From: Synechococcales cyanobacterium CRU_2_2
GTDB lineage: Bacteria; Cyanobacteriota; Cyanobacteriia; PCC-9006; JAAUQQ01
Direction of reading: 5' to 3'
Assembly (NCBI GenBank): GCA_012034805.1
Contig: JAAUOP010000035.1
Location: 1-38,168, forward strand
DNA: 38,168 bases
Part shown: positions 28,661 through 37,829 of the stretch, piece after piece
Numbering within the stretch: position 1 is the first letter of the stretch
How the letters are laid out: each line of letters starts with the position of its first letter
Position numbers and translations under genes: made by a program
Notes under the pieces: generated by a model
Told to the model about the DNA's origin: nothing
Seen by the model: the letters and a program-made list of their open reading frames with translations, nothing else
The model's database searches: none

Positions 28661-29752
28661 TTAGACTTCACAGTCTTTGAGCTGGGCCTTAAGCCATTGC
28701 GAGTCTAGCTCCCGACCAATGAAGACCACTTGATTTTTAGCAGGAGTTGTCCATTCCCCACCGTCTAGGCTCACCCGTTTCCCGCTCAATTGAAAGACAT
28801 GGCGTTGTTCACTATCGGCAAACCATAAAATACCCTTTCCCCGGTAGACGTCCGCTGGAATCTGGTGATCTAGAAACTTTTGAAATTTGCGTAGGGAGAA
28901 GGGGCGATCGCTTTGAAACGAAACTGAAACAAAGCCATCTTGCACTAGGTGATCAGAGGTGTAATGTGGCCCGTGATTGTGATGGGAATGGTCAGAATGG
29001 GAATGGTCAGAATGGGAATGATCGTGATGGGAATGGTCAGAATGGGCCTGATTCGAATGAGTATGAGGGTGTTCGCCATCGCCTTGATCCACATTCACCA
29101 GCTCATCAGCATCAAAATTTGCTAATCCAATCCCCAGAATTACTGAAAGTGGAATTTGGGCATGATGCAGGCGTAAAATTTTGGGATCTCGTTTCAACTG
29201 AGCGATTTCTGTCTCGATTTTTTGTAGGTGTGTCTCATCGACCAAGTCGGTTTTATTCAGGAGCAATAGATCCCCATAGATGATCTGCTTCAAAGCCGCT
29301 TCACTTTTAAACCAGTCGGGGGTAAAGTTGTCCGCGTCGATCAGGGTCAAAATGCTGTCAACGGTGGTGCGATCGCGCAAGCTACTACCCAGAAAAGTCA
29401 AAATAATTGGCAAGGGATCAGCAACACCTGTTGTTTCAATCACCAAATAATCAATGGGATCAGGACGATCGAGCAGAGTATAAACGGCTTGGGCCAGATC
29501 ATTGTTGATGGTGCAGCAAATACAACCATTGCTCAACTGGAGCATATTTTGATCAACAGAAACGAGTAGCTGACTATCGATATCGATGTCACCCAATTCA
29601 TTTACAAGCACAGCAACCTTAAGATCTTGTCGGTTGCTCAGAATATGGTTGAGGAGCGTTGTCTTGCCACTCCCCAGAAACCCTGTAATAATGGTAACTG
29701 GAGTCAATGGTTTAGACGCTAAAGGTATCCCCTGAACGGTGTTTGGTTTCAT
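28661..29752 (-). CDS. COG0523-family GTPase with long His-rich region, copy 2
   Basis: A 363-residue G3E GTPase: GFLGSGKTT (about 24-32), SNGCICCTINNDL (CICC 77-80), ETTGVADPLPI, NKTD. Between the GTPase and C-terminal domains lies a histidine-rich insertion of about 40 residues made of HSDHSH-type units, a likely zinc store. The insertion is encoded by a 15-bp tandem repeat near 28980-29050 and so may vary in length. It lies 150 bases upstream of copy 1 and 199 bases downstream of copy 3. Sequence similarity to copy 3 is high over the first half, which points to a duplication. Confidence 0.92.
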   Translation of the reverse strand: MKPNTVQGIPLASKPLTPVTIITGFLGSGKTTLLNHILSNRQDLKVAVLVNELGDIDIDSQLLVSVDQNMLQLSNGCICCTINNDLAQAVYTLLDRPDPIDYLVIETTGVADPLPIILTFLGSSLRDRTTVDSILTLIDADNFTPDWFKSEAALKQIIYGDLLLLNKTDLVDETHLQKIETEIAQLKRDPKILRLHHAQIPLSVILGIGLANFDADELVNVDQGDGEHPHTHSNQAHSDHSHHDHSHSDHSHSDHSHHNHGPHYTSDHLVQDGFVSVSFQSDRPFSLRKFQKFLDHQIPADVYRGKGILWFADSEQRHVFQLSGKRVSLDGGEWTTPAKNQVVFIGRELDSQWLKAQLKDCEV

Positions 29753-29951
29753 AAAAGATCAAGAGTGAATAGAGTACTAGAGAACAGTCAGACATGCCAC
29801 ATATGTCACAATAGGTCGAAGAAAGTAAGGGTCGGAAAAGTCATTTAAAAATCGAAAGAAAATGAAAGAATCAATTAGAAAATCAAAAGATTGAGCAAAA
29901 AGTCAGAAATCAGAGGAATCAATCAAAGAAGTGGATAAAGCAATTCGAAGC

Positions 29952-30944
29952 TTAGAGATGTCCCAAACAATTATTGAGCTGCTGCTGAAGCTGCAGCATA
30001 TTTAACCGCTTTCCAATCACGACTAGCTGATTGCCAGATGCCTCCGAATCAGTAAGCTTATCGAGCGTAAAACGTTTGCCACTGAGCTGAAAGACAAAGT
30101 GATCTTCTGGCCGTTCTGCAAACCAAAGAATCCCCTTGGCTCGATAAACACTTTCCGGCAGTTGGTCAGCCAAGAAGACCTCAAAGCGATGGAGGGTCAA
30201 GGGGCGATCGCTACGAAAAGAAAAGGCAGTGAAGCCGTCTTGGCTCAGGTGATTCGAAGAAACACCATCGACTGGTAACGACGCACCAACCAGATCCAAC
30301 GTCGATCCACCCACGCCCAAGATGGCTGTGAGTGGCACTCGCCCGCGCTCGCAGCGCAGAATTCTAGCCCCCTGCTTGCGCATCTCACAATATTCTTCAA
30401 TGGACTTGAGCTGCTCTTCGCTGACCAAATCAGCTTTGTTTAACAACAAGATATCACCGTAAACGAGCTGACTCAATGCAGCCTCACCATTGAACAGATC
30501 AGTGGAAAAATTTTCAGCATCCAGTACCGTTAGAATACTATCAAGCTGAGTTAGATTTTGAAGCTCCGGACTCAGCAATGTTAAGGCAATTGGCAACGGA
30601 TTAGCGAGACCTGTTGTCTCAATTACCATGTAGTCTACTCGCTCTTCTCGCTCTAGGACATCGTAAATTGTTTCGACCAAGCTATCGTTCATGGTGCAAC
30701 AGATGCAGCCGTTGCTCAATTCTAACACATCTTCTTCCATCGTCACAAGGAGTTGAGCGTCGATATTAATATCACCAAACTCATTGACCAAAACTGCAAT
30801 TTTGAGGTTGTGATGATCACTCAAAATTCGGTTGAGTAATGTTGTTTTGCCGCTGCCTAAAAATCCCGTAATGATTGTTACGGGAAGCCCATGTTTAGGT
30901 AAACAAAAAGGAATTCTTTCGGCAATTTCGATTGCTTTAAACAT
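29952..30944 (-). CDS. COG0523-family GTPase without His-rich region, copy 3
   Basis: A 330-residue G3E GTPase: GFLGSGKTT (about 27-35), CICC at 80-83 in SNGCICCTMNDSL, ETTGLANPLPI and NKAD. The C-terminal domain (FSFRSDRPLTLHRFEVFLADQLPESVYRAKGILWFAE) closely parallels that of copy 2, but the His-rich insertion is missing. It is the first of three consecutive family members on this strand and begins 76 bases after the alpha/beta hydrolase. It may have a different client or lower metal affinity than copy 2. Confidence 0.92.
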   Translation of the reverse strand: MFKAIEIAERIPFCLPKHGLPVTIITGFLGSGKTTLLNRILSDHHNLKIAVLVNEFGDINIDAQLLVTMEEDVLELSNGCICCTMNDSLVETIYDVLEREERVDYMVIETTGLANPLPIALTLLSPELQNLTQLDSILTVLDAENFSTDLFNGEAALSQLVYGDILLLNKADLVSEEQLKSIEEYCEMRKQGARILRCERGRVPLTAILGVGGSTLDLVGASLPVDGVSSNHLSQDGFTAFSFRSDRPLTLHRFEVFLADQLPESVYRAKGILWFAERPEDHFVFQLSGKRFTLDKLTDSEASGNQLVVIGKRLNMLQLQQQLNNCLGHL

Positions 30945-30986
30945 GTCAACTAGGCTTTGCAGCGTTGATCGGAATCAAAGATGAAA

Positions 30987-31028
30987 CAAGTATCAGAAAG
31001 CAAGCATCAGAAAACAAGTGTCAGAGGA
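30987..31028. repeat. three tandem copies of a 14-bp unit at the hydrolase stop codon
   Basis: CAAGTATCAGAAAG and two variants (CAAGCATCAGAAAA, CAAGTGTCAGAGGA) lie in a row. The third copy overlaps the stop codon of the minus-strand hydrolase at 31021-31023. Confidence 0.75.
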
Positions 31029-31950
31029 ACCATGCGATCGCCTCGGCAACCTCATCGCCTCGTTCTTCCGCCAAACCCAATGTTCCTGGCAGCCGCTGGG
31101 TCTGCACTTGCGGGAGGGCTGCGATCGCCTCCATCTCGGCCCTAGACCTCGGAGGCGCTTGTTCCGGAAGCAGCAGTAAAATGGGCGTGGAGGTGCCCTT
31201 GAAATAGCCTAGAAAATCCTCTCGGGTTCGGGCTGGATCCAGTCCACCGGTGACGAAGGCTGCCGGGGCATAGCGGGCGCCGGGCCTTTGGGTGTTGGCA
31301 TAACGCTGGGCAATAAATTCGTCCGTGAGTCGAGTTGCATCCACAAATACATGGCGACGATACATCCACCTTAAAAATGCGGGTCGAGTGTTGAGGGCGT
31401 AGAGCGCTTGGCCCAAGATCGGCGACCGCACCAAGCTGCGCAAACTGCTACGCCAGTGTTCAGGCAAACCCATGGCAGTGAAGGGGCCAAGCCAAGTGGG
31501 TGCGACTAGGACGATTTTGGCCCAGAGATTTTGGGTCGAAAAGTTTTGTGTCGCCATCACATAACCTGCTGCGTGGCCTGCTGCAATTACCCCAACCGGC
31601 CGATGGAATTGGGTGTTCACGAACGCTTGGAGAAAATGCTGGTAGAGGTCACATTGATAGGACAACGATAGGCGATCGGAGTCACCAAATCCAGGCCAAT
31701 CCAGAGCGGTGATTTGATATTGTTCAGGGAACCGTTGGTGTAGGAAATGAGCGATCGCCCACATTTCCCGACGACTCGAAACTGTACTTAGGGCGGGCAA
31801 CAACAGCAGTGGTTCACCTCCTGCTCCCCAGGTCTCGTAGCAGACTTCTATCGATCTGCCAGCCCATGTCCAAGGCCAAGACTGAACAAGACCTGGGGCG
31901 ACGCATAAATTGTCAAAATTCGCCAAGTTTGCTGCTGCCGACAAAACCAT
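31021..31950 (-). CDS. alpha/beta-hydrolase fold protein lacking the nucleophile serine
   Basis: A protein of 309-310 residues from the ATG at 31950, which has AGAGG eight bases upstream; the longer open frame to 32199 overlaps znuB and is not conserved. The fold is clear: EPLLLLPALSTVSSRREMW, ITALDWPGFGDSDR, a nucleophile-elbow region VGVIAAGHAAGYVMA and a late FVTGGLDPARTRED. The elbow reads G-H-A-A-G where active enzymes have G-x-S-x-G, so the nucleophile seems to be Ala. It may be a non-catalytic binding protein or may use another residue. It lies 51 bases downstream of znuB and 76 bases upstream of the COG0523 genes, all on the same strand. A role in zinc homeostasis is possible only by association. 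Confidence 0.75.
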   Translation of the reverse strand: MVLSAAANLANFDNLCVAPGLVQSWPWTWAGRSIEVCYETWGAGGEPLLLLPALSTVSSRREMWAIAHFLHQRFPEQYQITALDWPGFGDSDRLSLSYQCDLYQHFLQAFVNTQFHRPVGVIAAGHAAGYVMATQNFSTQNLWAKIVLVAPTWLGPFTAMGLPEHWRSSLRSLVRSPILGQALYALNTRPAFLRWMYRRHVFVDATRLTDEFIAQRYANTQRPGARYAPAAFVTGGLDPARTREDFLGYFKGTSTPILLLLPEQAPPRSRAEMEAIAALPQVQTQRLPGTLGLAEERGDEVAEAIAWFL

Positions 31951-32000
31951 GAAACAGACCTCTGCAGATGAGTTGAATATCAAGCTCAAATTGACAGCAT

Positions 32001-32834
32001 CTAACCAGGGGCTAGATGTAGATTGGAAACCAACATCGCCCCGAGAAATACAAAAAATTGAATCATGACAATCGTAGGTCCAGATGGCAGATCGAAACCA
32101 GCGGAACAGATGACACCTATGGTTGCACAAATGCTTCCCAAGGCGATCGACAGCATCACATACTGGCCAAATCGGTGACTCAGCAGTCGAGCTGTGCAAG
32201 CAGGCATAACCAAAAAAGCGCTCACAAGCAGTACCCCCACTGACTGAATTGCTACAGCGACCACGAGTGATAAAAAAACCACAAAGGCCGTTCGATAGAG
32301 ACTCACGGACACGCCTTTTACCTTGGCCAATGGCTCGTTTAGAGTGATCAGCATCTGGGTGCGAAGGGTTAGTCCTAAAAACGTGCTACACATTAGCAGC
32401 AAGACGAGGTTGAAATACAAATCGTCAGTTTGAATGGCTAACACGTCGCCGAACAAAAATTGATTTAGCCCACCCTTATACTGATTAATGAAGCTTAGAA
32501 TGATAATCGCGAGGGCAAGAGATGAAGAATAAACAACGTTGAGCAATGCATCACGCCAAAGATGGGTCTTTTCAAGTAAGTAGGTGATGCATAGACCTAG
32601 AAAAACCAAAAAGGGAACCATCGTCAAATGAGGGCCAATGCCAAATAAAAGCCCTAAGCTAGTACCGAGCAAAGCCGAATGACCCAGAGCATCACCAAAG
32701 AAGGAAAGCTGCCGTAAGACTGTAAAACTGCCCACTAACCCACCGAGGGTTCCTAGCAGCAAGCCACCTAAAATAGCCCGCTGCATAAAGGGCATTTGTA
32801 TGAGGTTGATCAAGTTTTGCCAATCGATTTCCAT
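32001..32834 (-). CDS. znuB: zinc ABC transporter permease ZnuB
   Basis: A permease of 277 residues with eight or nine membrane helices and the ABC-3 family pattern: AILGGLLLGTLGGLVGSFTVLRQLSFFGDALGHSALLG near the N-terminus, the coupling region VKGVSVSLYRTAFVVFLSLVVAVAIQSVGVLLVSAFLVMPACTARLL in the middle, and a C-terminal helix. I chose the ATG at 32834. A TTG at 32861 would overlap the end of znuA and lengthen the N-terminus by nine polar residues. It is 13 bases after znuA, so the two are translated from one message. It needs an ATPase partner (ZnuC), which the window does not contain. Confidence 0.92.
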   Translation of the reverse strand: MEIDWQNLINLIQMPFMQRAILGGLLLGTLGGLVGSFTVLRQLSFFGDALGHSALLGTSLGLLFGIGPHLTMVPFLVFLGLCITYLLEKTHLWRDALLNVVYSSSLALAIIILSFINQYKGGLNQFLFGDVLAIQTDDLYFNLVLLLMCSTFLGLTLRTQMLITLNEPLAKVKGVSVSLYRTAFVVFLSLVVAVAIQSVGVLLVSAFLVMPACTARLLSHRFGQYVMLSIALGSICATIGVICSAGFDLPSGPTIVMIQFFVFLGAMLVSNLHLAPG

Positions 32835-32847
32835 GGGACAATCTGTT

Positions 32848-34050
32848 CTAGGATCCGGCAAATGCAGCTTTCAAATTTGCAACATTCTCCCGCATTACCC
32901 TCAGGTAGGCATCGGGTTCAATGCTGCTGGCATCCCCGATCTCGTTGGATTTGAAGGTGCTGATCTTGACGTTTAAGTCCTGGGCCAGCGCCTGAAAGGG
33001 CCCCGCAGAGGCTTCTGATTCCGTCAACAGGGTTTTGAGATCTGAGCTTTGAGCCGCTTCAATCACGCGTTTGACATCGTCAGGGGAAGGATTCTCCTCA
33101 GGAATGTTGACCAAAAACTCAGCTTTTAGGCCATAACGACCTGCAAAGTAGTTGGCAAAATCGTGGAAGGTCACGAAGGTTTTACCCGCAAATGGGGTCA
33201 AGGTTGTTCGAATTTCTTGATCTAATTCTTTGATCTTTTCGATGTAGGCAGCGGCATTGGCAGTGTATTCAGCTTCTCCAGTGGGATCAGCAGCGATAAG
33301 GCCGTCACGAATGTTTTCGACTTGTTCGATCGCCCGCACTGGATCGAGCCAGATATGGGGATCAAACTCACCGTGCTCATGTTCTTCGTGCTCTGCCGCC
33401 GCACCCTCGGTAGCTTGAGCACTTTTTCCGGAAGTTGCTTTTTCCTCGCTATGGTCTTCCTTACTATGGTCTTCTTTTTCGTTGCCGGCCCCATGGTCAT
33501 GATCATGGCCTTCCTCACCGACTTCCTCCACCATGGCGATCAGTTCTAGACCTTCGCTCGTATCAACCACCTTCAGGTTTGAATTGGCGGCATTTTCAAT
33601 CATGGGTGCTAGGAAACTTTCAATCTCTAGGCCATTTTGAATCAGTACATCGGCATTTGCGAGACTTTGGGCATCAGTGGGTTTGGCCTGATAGTCGTGG
33701 GGGCCAATGTTGGTGGGCAACAGTTGGGTGACCTGGGCGCGATCGCCCGCGACAGCCTTAGTAAACTGTGTCATTGGCAAGAAAGTCGTGACCACTTGCA
33801 ATGCCTTTTCGCCGTCAGCAGGCGTCGCAGCGTTACCGGCGACAGTGCCACTGCTAGACCCTTCAGGATTGCTGCCGGAAGTTGCGGTGCAAGCCCCTAG
33901 ACTAATGGCGATCGCCGCAACCCAGAATCGTGTCAAAAAGCGATGGCTTGAGCCTGAGAAAAAAGGCCTTGGGAAACCAATCCGGGGCGACGGACGGGAA
34001 AAACTAGAGCGATGATTGGAACGGTGATTGGAACGATGCTTAAATGACAA
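32848..34050 (-). CDS. znuA: zinc-binding lipoprotein ZnuA (periplasmic solute-binding protein)
   Basis: A 400-residue cluster A-I binding protein. The signal sequence ends in a lipobox (FWVAAIAISLGAC), so the mature protein is anchored by lipid. Metal ligands are visible: His in NIGPHDYQ, His in FDPHIWLDP, His in FVTFHDFAN and the acidic site near the C-terminus. Between the first two is a His/Asp/Glu-rich loop of about 60 residues, typical of zinc-specific ZnuA. I chose ATG 34050 with AGGA upstream. A longer frame to 34146 overlaps hemB by 25 bases and reads as Arg/Ser-rich. A short NHRS repeat follows the start. The gene lies 71 bases after hemB. Confidence 0.93.
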   Translation of the reverse strand: MSFKHRSNHRSNHRSSFSRPSPRIGFPRPFFSGSSHRFLTRFWVAAIAISLGACTATSGSNPEGSSSGTVAGNAATPADGEKALQVVTTFLPMTQFTKAVAGDRAQVTQLLPTNIGPHDYQAKPTDAQSLANADVLIQNGLEIESFLAPMIENAANSNLKVVDTSEGLELIAMVEEVGEEGHDHDHGAGNEKEDHSKEDHSEEKATSGKSAQATEGAAAEHEEHEHGEFDPHIWLDPVRAIEQVENIRDGLIAADPTGEAEYTANAAAYIEKIKELDQEIRTTLTPFAGKTFVTFHDFANYFAGRYGLKAEFLVNIPEENPSPDDVKRVIEAAQSSDLKTLLTESEASAGPFQALAQDLNVKISTFKSNEIGDASSIEPDAYLRVMRENVANLKAAFAGS

Positions 34051-34121
34051 CATTTGAAACAAAATCCTGATAATGTGACGCGAATGAAAGCAACATGAAC
34101 TCATTAATCTAAACCCACCCC

Positions 34122-35272
<1,151 letters not shown>

Positions 35273-35375
35273 ACTCTTTTGTCGCCCACCTTGATCATTA
35301 AATTGCAAACTTTTGTGCCATTGGCCTGGCTGCTGGCCTGAAGGCGTTCTGCGTTGGACTAGGAGGAATATCGTT

Positions 35376-35849
35376 GTGTTGCGTACGTCGAGCCAGAGGC
35401 AGATCTATCAGCTTTTGCAAGCGACTTTGGACGAAATTAGTGCCCAGGAAATTCACCAGCGTCTGAGGCTGCAAGGCCAGCAGAAGGGATTGGCTACGGT
35501 GTATCGAGCCTTGCGAGGGTTACAGCAGAAGGGACTGGTTTATGCTCGACCTCTGGTCACTCGGGAACAGGGCTTTGGCCTTTGTGAACGGGCAACTCCC
35601 CACTGTATTTGTGTGCAGTGTGGCAATTCTGTGAGGCTGGCGGACAACCCGTTAGATGAATTTGTGCGATTGCTGACCCAACGGGCGGACTTCTTGGTCT
35701 ACTACCACACCCTAGAATTTGTTGGTCTGTGTTTGAGTTGCCAGGACGATCGCGCAGGAGATGGCGGAATGGAGAAGGGCCGAATGCAGAGCGAAACCGG
35801 CAGCAAAGACACAACGCTTAAAGCATTCGGGGCACCTCCCACACCGTGA
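35376..35849 (+). CDS. zur: Fur-family regulator, probably Zur
   Basis: A 157-residue Fur-family repressor that would bind DNA when loaded with zinc. The winged helix is RTSSQRQIYQLLQATLDEISAQEIHQRL and GLATVYRALRGLQQKGLV. Two CxxC pairs (CVQCG and CLSCQ) form the structural zinc site, and HTLEFVGLC contributes the sensory site. I chose GTG 35376 because AGGAGG lies nine bases upstream at 35361-35366; the open frame reaches 35313 but is not conserved there. It is transcribed away from hemB and shares the operator at 35254-35272. Its 3' end overlaps the convergent WD40 gene by 32 bases. The choice of Zur over Fur or PerR is by context. Confidence 0.88.
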   Translation: MLRTSSQRQIYQLLQATLDEISAQEIHQRLRLQGQQKGLATVYRALRGLQQKGLVYARPLVTREQGFGLCERATPHCICVQCGNSVRLADNPLDEFVRLLTQRADFLVYYHTLEFVGLCLSCQDDRAGDGGMEKGRMQSETGSKDTTLKAFGAPPTP

Positions 35850-36918
35850 CCTCGCCCGCTTGGCCCCCCACCGCCAGTTGGCGACCATCCGCCGACCACG
35901 CTAGGCTTGACAACCCCGAGGCAACGCGATCCATCACCTGCATCGGCTCTAGCCCCGCTTGCCACAGGCAGATATGCCCATCTTCACCCAAGGAAGCCAA
36001 GCAGTCCGTTCCGGGTTGGAAGGCCACATCTAAGACCTTGCCTCGGTGAAACTCGAGCGCCCAGCTTTCCCAGCCACCAGGTCTATCCCTCCATAGGGTG
36101 ATGATCTCTTGGGTGGGTACAGCTAGCAGGGCTGGGGCATCTGGATCTGCCAAATTCGCCCAAGCCACTTGCCGAACTTTGGCGGGAAAACCCTGTAGCA
36201 GCGCCGGGAGTTCATCATCGGCCTGGGGCGATCTCTTCGGAAGCTTGCGCGGCGATCGCCCCAGCTGCGAGGTCTTCTTCCAATCCAAAATGCCGACGCT
36301 ATTGTCCCGAATCGATACGGCAAGATAGCGACTATCCGCTGACCAGGATAACTTCATGCCCGGTGACATCAATTCCCACTGGTAGAGGCTGTCGTTCCAA
36401 TCTTCAGCGTTCCACAGGTGTACAACATTTTGGGAGGCGATCGCCAAATATTTGCCATTCGGCGACCAGGCCAAATCCTGGGGTGTTCCTGCTGCCAACA
36501 GGTGAACTTGCAACCGGCCATGGTCAGCGTCCCAAACCTTAACAGCGATTCCCTCGGGAAAGGCCAGAAGATTCTGGTGGGGGTGCCAGGCCAAGCAATC
36601 GATCCAGGTGGAGGCACACTCGAGGGTGTCGAAGTGTTCGGCCCCGGCTTGGTGGATCTGCCAGAGGGCGATCGCTCCATTTTGTCCCCCGGCAGCCAAC
36701 CACTGGCCATCTGCCGAAAATCCAATGGCATCAATCGAGTAAAGTTGTCCTGCTTGCAACACACTCACTTCCCATACGCTGCATTCTCCTCCTTGTATGA
36801 GCTGAACAACCCCATTCCCCGCCGCTCCAGCTAGCCAGCCATCGAGAGGTGACCAAGCCAAGGCTGTAATGTAGTCCCCAAGTTGGGTTTGATGACTGAA
36901 TTCTAGATAGTTAGACAT
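35818..36918 (-). CDS. WD40-repeat protein
   Basis: A 366-residue protein built of about seven WD40 units (for example ITALAWSPLDGWLAGAAGNG, DAIGFSADGQWLAAGGQNGAIALW, DLAWSPNGKYLAIASQNVVHLW, LSWSADSRYLAVSIRDNSVGIL, SLAWSADGRQLAVGGQAGEVTVW), so a complete seven-blade propeller is likely. No signal peptide or catalytic domain is seen. Such proteins are scaffolds for other proteins. The ATG at 36918 (GTG 36924 is an alternative) lies within a 13-bp tandem repeat, and no clear ribosome-binding site is visible. It converges on and overlaps zur by 32 bases. Whether it takes part in zinc homeostasis is open. Confidence 0.9.
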   Translation of the reverse strand: MSNYLEFSHQTQLGDYITALAWSPLDGWLAGAAGNGVVQLIQGGECSVWEVSVLQAGQLYSIDAIGFSADGQWLAAGGQNGAIALWQIHQAGAEHFDTLECASTWIDCLAWHPHQNLLAFPEGIAVKVWDADHGRLQVHLLAAGTPQDLAWSPNGKYLAIASQNVVHLWNAEDWNDSLYQWELMSPGMKLSWSADSRYLAVSIRDNSVGILDWKKTSQLGRSPRKLPKRSPQADDELPALLQGFPAKVRQVAWANLADPDAPALLAVPTQEIITLWRDRPGGWESWALEFHRGKVLDVAFQPGTDCLASLGEDGHICLWQAGLEPMQVMDRVASGLSSLAWSADGRQLAVGGQAGEVTVWEVPRML

Positions 36919-36978
36919 GGGCACTAGACATGGGCACTAGACATGGGCACTAGACATGGGCACTAGACATGGGCACTA
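36914..36978. repeat. five tandem copies of a 13-bp unit at the WD40 gene start
   Basis: GACATGGGCACTA is repeated five times in a row, followed by a partial copy (GACACAAGC). Read on the minus strand each unit holds an ATG and a GTG (TAGTGCCCATGTC), so start codons are multiplied. Copy change alters the spacing between promoter and gene, but the last ATG stays in frame. Confidence 0.95.
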
Positions 36979-37072
36979 GACACAAGCATTCAAAGGAACC
37001 GACCGATCAGGGGGAACACAATTTGTGAAGAGCACAGCGGAGGATTGCTCCTGTGAGGGATTGCTGAATCAA

Positions 37073-37698
37073 CTATGATGGTTCGATCGCATCGAGATCG
37101 CAGGTGCCCGTCGCTGCACAACGATATCCCGCTAGCAGTGCCCGATTGATCTCCACCACGTGGTGTGAAAATGCAGATCTGCGGGTTTGGCATCGGGCAA
37201 CCAATCCGCATGTTGCTGATGCACAATGATTGAACCCGGTGGGACGTACTTACCCGGTGGAATCTCAACATCTTGAATCAGCACATGCATCATCACAATG
37301 CAGCCGTGGCCAACCTTGGCATTAAACACCGTTGATCGAAAACCAATAAAACACCCATCTCCGACGTAGGCTGGTCCATGAATCAAGGCCATGTGGGTAA
37401 TGCAAGAGTTCTGGCCAATCCAGACCGAATAAGGTTGCTGATCATCGCCGGTCACACGTCCCGATTCCAGTCCATGAATGACAACACCATCTTGAACATT
37501 GGTGTGAGCGCCAATGTAAAACGGGGTTCCTTCATCTGCTCGAATGGAACAACCTGGAGCAATGAGCACGCCTTCTCCCACTCGGACATCGCCAATCAGG
37601 CTCGATGAGGAATGGATATAGCTTGAGGGATGGAGCTGTGGCTGGTTCAGTCCTTGGTCCCAGGGCGTTGGTGGAGCAGGTTGCTGACGAAGAGGCAT
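37073..37698 (-). CDS. CcmM-like gamma carbonic anhydrase domain protein without RuBisCO-like repeats (one frame break)
   Basis: A left-handed beta-helix protein close to the N-terminal domain of CcmM. Zinc-ligand histidines are in VVIHGLE and [13 protein letters not shown], and [15 protein letters not shown] and [23 protein letters not shown] follow. As written it ends [11 protein letters not shown] at 37132. Adding one G in the GG run at about 37161-37163 turns this into [31 protein letters not shown] with a stop at 37073, about 208 residues. The restored CAATGTC has the Cys-x5-Cys pair that forms the disulfide needed for activity in CcmM. There are no RbcS-like repeats before the WD40 gene, so this is a stand-alone version of the domain that hydrates CO2. 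ATG 37698 is preferred over TTG 37764. It is 131 bases downstream of hisI. Confidence 0.85.
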
Positions 37699-37829
37699 TA
37701 GTTTGAACCCAGACTCAGATGGGGAGAGATGTTGAACTGGGGAGAAAGAGCAGTGACTTCCCAATGCCCCCAGAAGGCTGCCATAACTTGGAAAGCTGCC
37801 ACAACGATGTTAGAAGGCTGTCACAACGA

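Noticed and set aside
29791..29807. Inverted repeat GACAT-N7-ATGTC upstream of COG0523 copy 2
   Set aside because: It does not resemble the two Zur-type sites, and five-base arms arise often by chance.
34060..34080. TGATAATG half-site upstream of znuA
   Set aside because: Only one half of the palindrome is present and the other arm does not match.
36914..36978. CRISPR array
   Set aside because: The 13-bp units are directly adjacent with no spacers, and no cas gene is present.
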